Assembly (NCBI GenBank): GCA_009782605.1
Contig: WRIR01000004.1
Coordinates: 1 to 64,000 of the forward strand
Direction: 5' to 3'
Origin: Eggerthellaceae bacterium
Lineage (GTDB): Bacteria; Actinomycetota; Coriobacteriia; Coriobacteriales; Eggerthellaceae
DNA length: 64,000 nucleotides
Shown one piece after another: positions 33,768-42,886 of the stretch (positions within the stretch are counted from its first letter, which is position 1; each line of letters begins with the position of its first letter). Under the pieces are notes generated by a model. It was given only the letters and a program-made list of their open reading frames with translations, did no database searches and was not told where the DNA came from. A program made the position numbers and the translations under genes.

Positions 33768-34439
33768 TTATGCATAGCGCCTAAACACGCGGTCCCGCTC
33801 GGCGGCGATGGTCGTCAGGCGGTCGTGCCCGGGAAGCACGATGGTGTCGTCGGGGAGTGCGGCGAGCTTCTTGAGCGACCGCCGCATGTCGGGCATGCTG
33901 CCGTCCTCAAAGTCGGTGCGCCCGGTCGAACCGAAGAACAGGGTGTCCCCCGCAAGGAGCACGGGCGACCTGTCCGGGTGGGGCGCTGTGGCGGGGTCGA
34001 AATAGAAGCAGACGCTCCCCGGCGTGTGCCCCGGGGTCCCCATGACCTTCCAGGCCATGCCTTTGAGCTCTACCGTGTCGCCGTCGGCGACCTGGCGGTC
34101 GACCGGGCAGGGCCTGGCCTTCCATATGTCCCCGACCACGTTGTTCGCCTTTTCAATCTGGGGGGTGTCGATAGCCGAGGCGACCACGGCGGCACCCGTA
34201 GCCTCGCGCAGGTCGCACGCGGCCCCGGTGTGGTCGTAGTGGTGGTGGGTCAGGAATATCATGTCGAGGCTCCGGCCCCCCCACTCCTTCAAAGCCTCCA
34301 TGATAACCTCAGGCTGGCCCGTGGGATCGACCACAGCCGTCGCCTCGTCGTTCCCGACGAGGTAGACGTTGTTCTCCAGCATACCCAAAACCAGGTACCG
34401 TATGTCCACGCACCCCGCCTCAACCGTGTACAGCTTCAT
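33768..34439 (-). CDS. Metallo-beta-lactamase-fold hydrolase (glyoxalase II-like)
   Basis: 223 aa. The binuclear metal motif THHHYDH (His65, His67, Asp69, His70), GTPGHTPGSVCFYF, LLAGDTLFFGSTGRTDF and VLPGHDRLTTI are typical of small MBL hydrolases acting on thioesters. The substrate is unknown. It lies 66 nt after relA in the same direction; a RelA-MBL pairing is frequent in related bacteria. Confidence 0.9.
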   Translation of the reverse strand: MKLYTVEAGCVDIRYLVLGMLENNVYLVGNDEATAVVDPTGQPEVIMEALKEWGGRSLDMIFLTHHHYDHTGAACDLREATGAAVVASAIDTPQIEKANNVVGDIWKARPCPVDRQVADGDTVELKGMAWKVMGTPGHTPGSVCFYFDPATAPHPDRSPVLLAGDTLFFGSTGRTDFEDGSMPDMRRSLKKLAALPDDTIVLPGHDRLTTIAAERDRVFRRYA

Positions 34440-34505
34440 CGTCCCTCTCTCCTTCTTCCTTCTGAGTCAAGAACCACCGGCGGGCCGTTTCCTGCGGGCC
34501 CTCCC

Positions 34506-36941
34506 TTATTCCTCTGTGCTGCCCACGCCCTTCTTGCGGCTCCCCCCCGACATCATGCGGCGGGCCTCGAAGACGCCCTCGACGCTCTTGATCCGCGCGA
34601 TGACCCTGTCAATCACCGCGGTGTCGGAGACCTGGAACAAGAAGCGCATCTCCACGATGCCGTCACGGTGCGATGCGCCCGACCACGACACGATGTTCGC
34701 CGCAGAGTCCGACAGCACCCGCACGACGTCGTGCAGGAGGTCAAGCCTGTCCGTTGCCTCAACGTAGACCTCGACCTTGTAGGAGGCCCCCTTTGAGGGG
34801 GCGTTCTCCCAGAAGACGTCGATGATCCTCTCGGGGGTCAGCATGAGGTCTTGGGCGTTGGGGCAGTCGGCCCGATGCACGGACACGCCGCGGCCCCGCG
34901 TCACGAAGCCGATGACGTCGTCCCCGGGGACGGGGTTGCAGCACAGCGACAGGCGCACGAGCACGTCGTCTATGCCCTTCACCACGATGCCGCTTGAGCT
35001 GTGGGTCTCGTGCTTCTTGGGGCGCTGGACGCTCGTCAGCATAGGCGGCATGATGCCCGTTGCGGCATCCGAGAACCCGAGGCCCGGCATCTCCGCCTCT
35101 TCGGTCCCGCGGTCGACCAGTATCTTCAACAGGCGGTTCGCCACATGGGTGGCGCTCTCCTTGCCGGTGCCGATGTTGACGAGCATGTCGTCGGCGTCCC
35201 TGAAGCCCAGGTGCTCCGCGACCCTCTTGATAGCGCGCGTGGACTGGGCGTTCGAGATGCCGAGCGAGTGCTTCTTCATCTCCCGGGTGAGCTTGTCGCG
35301 GCCGTTTTGCAGATCGTCGCTGCGGCTGACCTTCGAGAAGTAGGACCTGATCTTCGAGCGGGCAGATGGGGTCTTCACGATGTTGAGCCAGTCACGCGAG
35401 GGGTTGGCGCTCTTCTGCGTCATGATGTCGATGCGGTCCCCCAGCTGCAGCTCGTAGGTCAAAGGGACGATCGAGCCGTTCACCTTCGCCCCCACACAGT
35501 GGTTGCCGACCTCAGTGTGGACCGCATAGGCGAAATCGACCGGCGTCGAGCCGGCGCGCAGGCTCATGACCTCGCCTTTCGGCGTGAAGACGAAGACCTC
35601 GTTCGGCGCAAGGTCAACCTTGAGCGACTTGAGGAACTCCCGCGAGTCCTGCGTCTCGTCCTGCCAGTCGACCATTTGGCGCACCCAGGCCATCTGCTGG
35701 TCAAAGTTGTCGGCCTTGCCGTTCTTTTCTTTGTAGCGCCAGTGCGCCGCCACGCCGTATTCGCTCGTCCTGTGCATCTCCTCGGTCCTGATCTGCACTT
35801 CGAGCGGGCGCCCGGCAGGGCCGATGACCGTGGTATGCAGGCTTTGGTACATGTTGTTCTTCGCCATGGCGATGTAGTCCTTGAAGCGGTCGGGCATCGG
35901 CATCCACAGCGAATGGATGGCCCCGAGCGCCGAATAGCACTCCTCAAGCGAGTCCACTATCAGGCGCACGGCAATAAGGTCGTATATCTCTGAGAAGCCC
36001 CGGCCCTTCTCGGTCATCTTCTGGTAGATGGAGTACAGGTGCTTGGGGCGGCCCATTATCTGGGCCTGGATGCCGAGCCTGTCCATCTCGACGCGGGCGG
36101 CGTCGATGATGCCCTGCAGGTACTTCTCGCGCTCTTCACGGCTGTCGGCCACCATGCGGGAGACCTGCTTGAACTTGTTCGGCTCAAGGTGGTAGAAGCT
36201 CAGGTCCTCAAGCTCCCACTTGATAGAGTTGATTCCCAGGCGGTGCGCTATGGGCGCGTATATCTCAAGGGTCTCGCGCGCCTTGAAGATGCGGCGGTCC
36301 TCGTTGAGCGCCGCGAGGGTGCGCATGTTGTGGAGGCGGTCGGCGAGCTTGATGACGATGACGCGGATGTCCTTGTTCATCGCCACGAACATCTTGCGTA
36401 TGGGCTCGGCCTGCTTGTCGCTGAGGCTTTCCACCTCGATCCGCGTGATCTTGGTGACCCCGTCGACCAGCTCGGCAATCTGCGGGTTGAACTCCTCCTC
36501 GATGGCCGAAAGCTCCACGCTGGAATCCTCGACCGTGTCATGGAGCAGGGCCGCGCAGATGGTCTCGACGTCCATGCGCAAATCGACAAGGATGAACCCG
36601 ACCTCGACCGGGTGCGCGATGAAGGGCTCGCCGGTCTTGCGGCACTGGCCCTCATGGGCGTCGCCGGCGAAGTCGAAGGCCTTTGCAACCAGGGCCTGGT
36701 CGGCATCGCTCAGGTAGGCGGCGATAAGCCCTTGGAGCTCCTGGAAGCGGATGCCCGGCGTGTCCGCGTCGCTTTGCGCCGTGTTCTTCACCCGCGCCTT
36801 GGTCGCGAAGCTCCTCTCGGAGGGGCGGGCGCGGCCAAGCAGCTCTGCCTTCTCGTCCTTGATGCCAGGGCTGTCCGAGGCAGGGATGACCAAGGCCTCG
36901 CCAAGCAGCTCTTCCTTCACGGCCTTCGTGTTCTTTTTCAT
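34506..36941 (-). CDS. relA: Bifunctional (p)ppGpp synthetase/hydrolase (RSH)
   Basis: 811 aa long RSH protein. After a 65-residue N-terminal extension come the hydrolase HD domain (FIAHPVEVGFILVDL, AALLHDTVEDS), the synthetase (LHTTVIGPAGRPLEVQIRT, with YDLIAVRLIV), TGS (VFTPKGEVMSLRAGSTPVDF), zinc-finger-like (CCNPVPGDDVIGFVTRGRGVSVHRADCPN) and a C-terminal ACT domain. The intact HD motif suggests that it both makes and degrades the alarmone. It follows recJ/recQ by 21 nt, so the two are probably co-transcribed. Confidence 0.94.
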   Translation of the reverse strand: MKKNTKAVKEELLGEALVIPASDSPGIKDEKAELLGRARPSERSFATKARVKNTAQSDADTPGIRFQELQGLIAAYLSDADQALVAKAFDFAGDAHEGQCRKTGEPFIAHPVEVGFILVDLRMDVETICAALLHDTVEDSSVELSAIEEEFNPQIAELVDGVTKITRIEVESLSDKQAEPIRKMFVAMNKDIRVIVIKLADRLHNMRTLAALNEDRRIFKARETLEIYAPIAHRLGINSIKWELEDLSFYHLEPNKFKQVSRMVADSREEREKYLQGIIDAARVEMDRLGIQAQIMGRPKHLYSIYQKMTEKGRGFSEIYDLIAVRLIVDSLEECYSALGAIHSLWMPMPDRFKDYIAMAKNNMYQSLHTTVIGPAGRPLEVQIRTEEMHRTSEYGVAAHWRYKEKNGKADNFDQQMAWVRQMVDWQDETQDSREFLKSLKVDLAPNEVFVFTPKGEVMSLRAGSTPVDFAYAVHTEVGNHCVGAKVNGSIVPLTYELQLGDRIDIMTQKSANPSRDWLNIVKTPSARSKIRSYFSKVSRSDDLQNGRDKLTREMKKHSLGISNAQSTRAIKRVAEHLGFRDADDMLVNIGTGKESATHVANRLLKILVDRGTEEAEMPGLGFSDAATGIMPPMLTSVQRPKKHETHSSSGIVVKGIDDVLVRLSLCCNPVPGDDVIGFVTRGRGVSVHRADCPNAQDLMLTPERIIDVFWENAPSKGASYKVEVYVEATDRLDLLHDVVRVLSDSAANIVSWSGASHRDGIVEMRFLFQVSDTAVIDRVIARIKSVEGVFEARRMMSGGSRKKGVGSTEE

Positions 36942-36962
36942 CTCCCTCCCTCCTTTCCTTCC

Positions 36963-39900
36963 TTAAGCATCGGGCGCACCCGGCAGGATTGCCTTCGAGA
37001 TACGTCCTTTGAGCAGGCTTTTCGTGCCCTGCATCACCCAGTCGCAGAATATACGGAACACCTCGCGCTCGCCCAGTCCCTCGCAGTAGCGTATGCTGTC
37101 GATCAATTCTACCTTGGTTTTGGCGTCCCGGACATGAATAAAGCGCTTGATTTCCCCGGATTCACAGCTTGTCCTCGTTTCCACCAGGCCCAGCTCCCGG
37201 AAAACCGCCACTGCGCACGCAGCCGACGCAACAGGGACGGAAACGCGCTTGTTGGCGCTTGCCGCCTGCGCCAGCTCGGCGTTGCTCAAGGCGAAGAAGC
37301 TCTCCGCGCTCTGGCCTTGGAGCCGCCGCAGCTCCCGGTAGACCTGCGCCAGGCAGTCGTGGCTCGGGGTCATGTCATAGAGGATCTGCTCGTTGATGCC
37401 CGCATCCGCACGCCCGAAAAGCAGGTGGACGGTCGCCGGCTGCCCGTCACGCCCGGCACGCCCGCTCATCTGGTTGAACTCGATCTCGTTGAAGGGCAGG
37501 TGGTAGAGCACCACGTGCCGGACATGGGGGATGTTGACCCCCTCCCCGAAAGCAGAGGTCGAGACGAGCACGCACAGGGCGTCGGTGCGGAAAAGGTCCT
37601 CGACATGCCGGCGCTCGGCCCGCGTCAGCCCCGCGTTGTAAAACCCGATCAGCGAGGCCATCTGGGGCACGAGCTTGCGCAGCATGCGGGCAAGGGCAAC
37701 GGACTGCTCGCGGGAATTGACGTAGACGACCGTCTTCTCGCCGCCTGCGACAAGATTTGCCAGGTAGCTCGCGCGGTCCTTGAGGTTGCGCTGGTCGTCG
37801 ACGGCAAGGTTCTCGCGGACCGTCTCGTCGCACACGCAGCGCTCTATCCCCAGCGTCGCCTTGATGGCGTCTGCGACCTCGCGATCCGCCGTTGCGGTCG
37901 AAGCGAGCACCGTCGGGCTGCCCAGGCGGGCGACAGCCTTTCCCAGCCGCAGGTAGGCCGGGCGCTGCCCCGCCTTCGCGAGGCCGATGTGGTGGGCCTC
38001 GTCGACCACCACGAAGCCGATGTCGGCCGCATCGCAGAGGGCGTCGGCGTGCCAGTCCAGGAACTCCGGCGTGGCAAGCACGATGTCGCAGGCCCCCTCC
38101 GCAATCGACGCGAAGGCCTCGCTGCGCTTCTGTGGCCCCATCCCCCCGGTCAGCACGGCCGTCGCGATGCCGAAGCCCTCAAGCGCCTCGCCGATGTGGA
38201 AGGCCTGGTCGGCGATGAGCGCCCGCAGGGGGTAGACGAACAGGCTCGTCGTGCCCCGAAGGAGGGCCTGGCAGGCCGCATGCACGTGGAAGATGAGCGA
38301 CTTGCCCCGCCCCGTCGGCATGACCGCAAGCACCGACTGCCCGCGCGCAAGGCAGTCCAGCGCCTCGGCCTGCGAGTCATGGAGCTGCCTATCCCCGATG
38401 AGGGCGGCGATTATCTGGGCCTGCAGTGCTGCGGGGTCGGCCTTGGCCTGCCCCTCCCAGAAGGCGCGGTTCTTCTTCCGGACGGCAAAACGGGCCTCTT
38501 CGGCCTGCTCGGCCTTTTGGCGGGAGGCATCCGGCCTGCTCCCGCCCGCCGTGTAGAGGTCCTCCATAAAATCGAGGTCAAGCGGGTCGAGACAGGCCTC
38601 CAGGGCGGCACAGGCCTGCGGCGGCGTGAAGGATTCGATTACCGCCTTCACCGTCTTGCGTCCGTTCCATTCGTCTATCTGGAGCCTAAAGGCCGCGTTC
38701 ACCACCGTGTCGTAGCGCATGATGGCCTCGATGTCGGAACAGTGGAACTTGATGGAGGCAAGCGAGTGCTTCCCATCGGAAAGCGTACAGGCGAGGTGGC
38801 TCTTGTCAGCACCGACCGCCTTGCAGTTGGTCAAGGTGACGTTTAGGGCGAGGAAGCAAGGGGTGGGGTTCTCCTGCCCGAAGGGAGCGAGCTTCTCAAG
38901 CTGCACGACGTTTTTCAAAGTGAGCTCGTCCAAGGCGACGCAGGCGTCTATCTCGGTATGCGAGCGGAAGCTCTCGGCGGGAAGCCCATCCATATAGGCA
39001 GACAGGCGCTCGGCGAACTCCGTCAGCCGCGCCGTCGGCACCGTCACGCCGACGGCGGCCTCGTGCCCCCCGAAGCGGACCAGCATGTCGGACAGGCTCT
39101 CGACCGCCTTGAAGAGGTTGACCTGCCCGACACTGCGCCCAGATCCCCGCGCCACATCCCCGTCGATGGTGAACAGCAAGGTCGGCACCGCGTAGGTGTT
39201 CACCAGGCGGCTGGCAACGATTCCCTTCACGCCCTCGTGCCAGCCCTCGCCGGAAACGACCAGCACGCGCTGCCCTTGGTAGTGCAGGACGGCCTGCTCC
39301 TTCGCGGCCTCCGAGAGTTCCGCCTCGATGACGCGGCGGCGGTCGTTTATCTCCTCAAGCTCTGCCGCAAGCGCCTGCGCCTCGGCGAAGTCGTCGCTCA
39401 GCAGCAGGTCGAGCGCCAGCCGGGCATCGCCCATGCGTCCCGCGGCATTCAGGCGCGGGATGAGGGAGAAACTGAGGTTGATGGCGTCAAGTGCCGTGCC
39501 TTGGACGCCGGAGATGCCGAGCAGCGCGGCGATGCAGCCCCGCGGGGCCTGGTTCATGCGGGCAATCCCGTCGGCGACCAGCGCCCGGTTCTCGGACAGC
39601 ATCGGCATGAGGTCGGCCACGGTGCCCAAGGCCGCAAGGTCGGTGTAGTCGCGCCACAGGTGCGGCTTGCCGAAGCGGCCTCCCAGCACCTGGACGAGCT
39701 TCAAGGCGACGCCGACGCCGGCAAGCGCTGTCGACGGACACGCAGCGTCCAGCTTCGGGTCGGCGACCGGCACCTCTTCGGGCACGAGGTCGACCGGCTC
39801 GTGGTGGTCGGTGACCGCCACCTCGACGCCGGCTTCGCGGATAAGGGCCACCTCATGCTTGCTTGCTATCCCGCAGTCGACGGTCACCACGAAATCGGGC

Positions 39901-40304
39901 TTGAGCTCCAGCAGGCGGCCTATCGCCGCCTCCGTCAGCCCGTAGCCTTCCTCGACGCGCAAGGGGACGAAGGGCGTCACCTGTGCGCCAAGCGCCCGCA
40001 GGCCATAGGTGAGCGTGGCCGTCGCCGAGATGCCGTCAAGGTCGAAGTCGCCGAACACGACGATGTGCCGGTCCGCCCTGACTGCCTCTTGCAGGGCATC
40101 GGCGACATCTGCCAAGCCGGGGATGAGGTAGGGGTCGAGCCAGTCGCGCTCAAGCGAGGGCGCAAAGAAGGCCTGCGCCGCCTTGGGCGTCTCGATACCC
40201 CGCGCCACCAGGGTCGCGGCGATAAAGCGCGGGAGGCCGAGCTGCTGTTGCAGGCATGCGACTAAAGCAGGGTCGGCTGCCTTTATGTTGAACTGCGCAG
40301 ACAT
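36963..40304 (-). CDS. recJ: RecJ single-strand exonuclease fused to a RecQ-like helicase
   Basis: 1113 aa, about twice RecJ. The first 570 residues are RecJ: GDFDLDGISATA (motif I, about 85), TVDCGIASK, TDHHEP (about 165), SFSLIPRLNAAGRMGDA, SGEGWHEGVKGIVASRLV and an OB-like part (EKLAPFGQENPTPCFL). After a linker, residues about 640-1000 are a superfamily-2 helicase: MPTGRGKSLIFH (Walker A, about 661), VVVDEAHH (about 768), LASTATADREV, and the C-lobe VSTSAFGEGVNIP...FNQMSGRAGRDG. RecQ and RecJ act together in recombination and at stalled forks, so the fusion joins unwinding and 5'-3' degradation. Motif I reads DFDLDG where DYDADG is commoner. Confidence 0.92.
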   Translation of the reverse strand: MSAQFNIKAADPALVACLQQQLGLPRFIAATLVARGIETPKAAQAFFAPSLERDWLDPYLIPGLADVADALQEAVRADRHIVVFGDFDLDGISATATLTYGLRALGAQVTPFVPLRVEEGYGLTEAAIGRLLELKPDFVVTVDCGIASKHEVALIREAGVEVAVTDHHEPVDLVPEEVPVADPKLDAACPSTALAGVGVALKLVQVLGGRFGKPHLWRDYTDLAALGTVADLMPMLSENRALVADGIARMNQAPRGCIAALLGISGVQGTALDAINLSFSLIPRLNAAGRMGDARLALDLLLSDDFAEAQALAAELEEINDRRRVIEAELSEAAKEQAVLHYQGQRVLVVSGEGWHEGVKGIVASRLVNTYAVPTLLFTIDGDVARGSGRSVGQVNLFKAVESLSDMLVRFGGHEAAVGVTVPTARLTEFAERLSAYMDGLPAESFRSHTEIDACVALDELTLKNVVQLEKLAPFGQENPTPCFLALNVTLTNCKAVGADKSHLACTLSDGKHSLASIKFHCSDIEAIMRYDTVVNAAFRLQIDEWNGRKTVKAVIESFTPPQACAALEACLDPLDLDFMEDLYTAGGSRPDASRQKAEQAEEARFAVRKKNRAFWEGQAKADPAALQAQIIAALIGDRQLHDSQAEALDCLARGQSVLAVMPTGRGKSLIFHVHAACQALLRGTTSLFVYPLRALIADQAFHIGEALEGFGIATAVLTGGMGPQKRSEAFASIAEGACDIVLATPEFLDWHADALCDAADIGFVVVDEAHHIGLAKAGQRPAYLRLGKAVARLGSPTVLASTATADREVADAIKATLGIERCVCDETVRENLAVDDQRNLKDRASYLANLVAGGEKTVVYVNSREQSVALARMLRKLVPQMASLIGFYNAGLTRAERRHVEDLFRTDALCVLVSTSAFGEGVNIPHVRHVVLYHLPFNEIEFNQMSGRAGRDGQPATVHLLFGRADAGINEQILYDMTPSHDCLAQVYRELRRLQGQSAESFFALSNAELAQAASANKRVSVPVASAACAVAVFRELGLVETRTSCESGEIKRFIHVRDAKTKVELIDSIRYCEGLGEREVFRIFCDWVMQGTKSLLKGRISKAILPGAPDA

Positions 40305-40344
40305 GGAATCGGTGCCTAACGTGCGGCTTCTCTTGTTTCGTCCC

Positions 40345-41973
40345 CTATTGTCTCACAACCGGGTTTTCCTGGGAAGCGTCTCTTGGGGATTCCGGGGATT
40401 CGGGCACCGGCCCAGGCATGGGCACCGGCGCGGGCCCGCGGGATTCCGGCGGCAGCCCGTAGGATTCCGGGGATTCGGACGTCGGCCCGGGCATGGGCGC
40501 CGGCACCGGCTCCGGCTCCGGCGCCCGTATAGGCACCGGCACGGGCTCCGGCACCGGCCCCAGCTCCGGCCCCGGTTCCGACCCAGGCTCCGCGCCGTAG
40601 TCGACGCCCTGCCGCTCTTCGCGTTTTGCCTGGATGTAGAGGAACATGAAGCCGAGTACGCCCGCAATCGCCGAGGCGCTCAAGATGCCGAGCTTCGCGG
40701 TGACGACGATTGCCGGGTCGCTGAACGCGAGGTTCGCAACGAAGATCGCCATGGTGAAACCGACGCCGCCCAGGATGCCGGCCCCGAGCATGTGGGTCCA
40801 GGTCGTGCGGTCGGGCAGGCTCGCTATCTTGAGCTTCGTGACGATGAAGCTGAACAGCATGATGCCGAGGGGCTTGCCGAAGAGCAGGCCGAAGAACACG
40901 CCGTACAGGGCCGAGTCGGCCCAGACGCCCCCCAGGCTGCCGCCCACGAAGCGCACGTCGGCGTTCGTCAGCGCGAACAGCGGCAAGACGCCGAAGTTCA
41001 CCCAGGGGTAGAGCGCGTGCTCAAGGCGGGTCGCCGGGGGCACCACCTGGCGCGCGACGCGGCTCAGGCTCTTCACCGTCCTGATGTAGTCCTGCTGGAC
41101 CATGACGTGCTCGTCGGGGTTGAATATCTCGGTGGCGGTCTTCACCTTCTCACCTGACCAGGTAAGGAAGCTCTTGAGGTTGACCCGCGATCCCGAGGGG
41201 ATGGTGAAGGCGAGCAGGACGCCGGCAAAGGTCGCGTGGATGCCCGACATGAAGACGCAGTACCACAGGATCACGCCGAGGATCAAATAGGGCACGAGCG
41301 AGTAGACGTGGCTGCGGTTCAAGGCGATGAGGACGACCATGACGAGCACCACGGCGACAAGCCAGAACACCGAGGGGTTGTGGCCGTAGAAGACCGCGAT
41401 GACGATGATGGCGATGATGTCGTCAGCGACGGCGAGCGTGGTCAGGAATACCCGGACGCCGTTGGGGACCCGCTTGCCGAGCAGCGTCATGATGCCGAGC
41501 GCAAAGGCGATGTCGGTCGCAGTCGGAACGCCCCAGCCATGTGCGGTCGCCGGGTTGCTGGCGTTGAAGGCGACGTATATCGCAATGGGGACGGCAACGC
41601 CGCCGATAGCCGCAAAGATGGGGAGGAAGGCTTGGCGGATGTTGGTCAGTTCGCCGACCGTCATCTCGTATTTTATCTCAAGCCCCACCAGCAGGAAGAA
41701 GATAGCCATAAAGATGTCGTTGATGATGTGGGAGAGCGACATTTCCGCAACACTGTCGCCCATGGCAAAGCCGACCTCGGTGTGCCAGAAGGCCTGGAAG
41801 TGCTCGTAGAGGCTGCCGTTGGCGACGATCAGGGCGCAGATGGCGGCAACGAGCATGACGGCCGCCGCCCGTGTCGACGAGGCGGTGAACTGTACCAGCT
41901 TTTGGTAACGGACCTGACGCCTCTCCACCTCTTCGATGAAGGGGGAGCCGTTCGGGGTCTCACCCTGTGCCAT
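40345..41973 (-). CDS. nhaA: Na+/H+ antiporter NhaA with Pro/Glu-rich tail
   Basis: 542 aa from ATG 41971-41973 (AAGGAA upstream). Membrane antiporter: FFLLVGLEIKYEMTVGEL, the WGVPTATDIAFALGIMTLLGKRVP region with paired Asp residues, and FSDPAIVVTAKLGIL. The last 90 residues are an unusual tail of Pro/Glu/Gly repeats (EPVPVPIRAPEPEPVPAPMP) not needed for transport and presumably cytosolic and disordered. Expected role: pH and sodium homeostasis. Confidence 0.92.
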   Translation of the reverse strand: MAQGETPNGSPFIEEVERRQVRYQKLVQFTASSTRAAAVMLVAAICALIVANGSLYEHFQAFWHTEVGFAMGDSVAEMSLSHIINDIFMAIFFLLVGLEIKYEMTVGELTNIRQAFLPIFAAIGGVAVPIAIYVAFNASNPATAHGWGVPTATDIAFALGIMTLLGKRVPNGVRVFLTTLAVADDIIAIIVIAVFYGHNPSVFWLVAVVLVMVVLIALNRSHVYSLVPYLILGVILWYCVFMSGIHATFAGVLLAFTIPSGSRVNLKSFLTWSGEKVKTATEIFNPDEHVMVQQDYIRTVKSLSRVARQVVPPATRLEHALYPWVNFGVLPLFALTNADVRFVGGSLGGVWADSALYGVFFGLLFGKPLGIMLFSFIVTKLKIASLPDRTTWTHMLGAGILGGVGFTMAIFVANLAFSDPAIVVTAKLGILSASAIAGVLGFMFLYIQAKREERQGVDYGAEPGSEPGPELGPVPEPVPVPIRAPEPEPVPAPMPGPTSESPESYGLPPESRGPAPVPMPGPVPESPESPRDASQENPVVRQ

Positions 41974-42310
41974 AGCATTCCTTGAAGTCGTAGCGATCGC
42001 GGGCCCACGCCCGCCATGAGCCCGTGCAAAGGCATCGGTGCCTTGCGTTTCCCATGAGGGTATTATCCTGCAAAAGCCCCTCCCCCTGTTTCCTGAGCCG
42101 CCTGACTCCATAATCTGTTTACATTTTTCCGGGTCTTGTGTGAAGAGGACATTACAAAACGGGGGTTTTACGGTATCCTTGTATGCACCAGCTTGATGAA
42201 AGGAAGCAACTGAGGGTTGTCCGTATGAGCAAGCATACCGAGCGACACAGCCCCAAGATGCCGAACGCAAGCTGTTTTTTTATCCGCCGCGATTGTAAGA
42301 GGTGATTGCT

Positions 42311-42886
42311 GTGAGCATAACCGTCACTGGCCGTAAAATGCCTGTAACCGACGCGCTGCGCGAGTATGCCGAGGAAAAGATCGGCCATTCGATGAAGGTG
42401 ATGGACATCCATCCGCTCGATGCCGAGGTCGTGCTACTCGCAGAGAAGAACCCGGCGAACCCGAACCCCGCCGTCTGCGAGGTGACCCTGCGCACCAAGG
42501 GCCACATCATCCGCGTCGAAGAGAGCGAAGAGGACATGTACGCGGCAATCGACGTGGCTGCCGCGAAGGTAGTCCGCCAGATGCGGAAGTACAAGACCCG
42601 CGTCATCGACCGCAAGATACGCGCCTCCATCGAGGCCGTTGCGTCCCAGCCGGCCGCGGCCGACGGGACCGACCTTGACGAACTGATGGACGAGCTGGCG
42701 GGCGAGGACGAGATCGTCCGCGTCAAGGAGATAGAGTTCGTCCCCATGACCGAAGAAGAAGCCCTCATCAACATCGACCTGCTGGGGCACGACTTCTTCG
42801 CCTTCACCGACCGCGACACCAACCTGGTCAACGTCCTCTACCGCCGCGACGACGGCGGCTACGGCCTCTTGAGGCAGGTTGATTAG
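42311..42886 (+). CDS. hpf: Long-form ribosome hibernation promoting factor
   Basis: 191 aa from GTG 42311, behind AGAGGTGA; an in-frame GTG at 42302 overlaps that site. N-terminal S30AE domain (ITVTGRKMPVTDALREYAEEKIG) binds the 30S subunit, and the C-terminal domain (EIEFVPMTEEEALINIDLLGHDFFAFTDRDTNLVNVLYRRDDGGYGLL) mediates 100S ribosome dimerisation. Its stop overlaps the convergent aspS stop. Confidence 0.93.
   Translation: MSITVTGRKMPVTDALREYAEEKIGHSMKVMDIHPLDAEVVLLAEKNPANPNPAVCEVTLRTKGHIIRVEESEEDMYAAIDVAAAKVVRQMRKYKTRVIDRKIRASIEAVASQPAAADGTDLDELMDELAGEDEIVRVKEIEFVPMTEEEALINIDLLGHDFFAFTDRDTNLVNVLYRRDDGGYGLLRQVD

Noticed and set aside
40345-42270. nhaA start at 42270 (641 aa)
   Set aside because: The first 99 residues are Cys/Arg-rich, overlap the hpf upstream region and lack a ribosome site. 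ATG 41973 has one and begins the family alignment.
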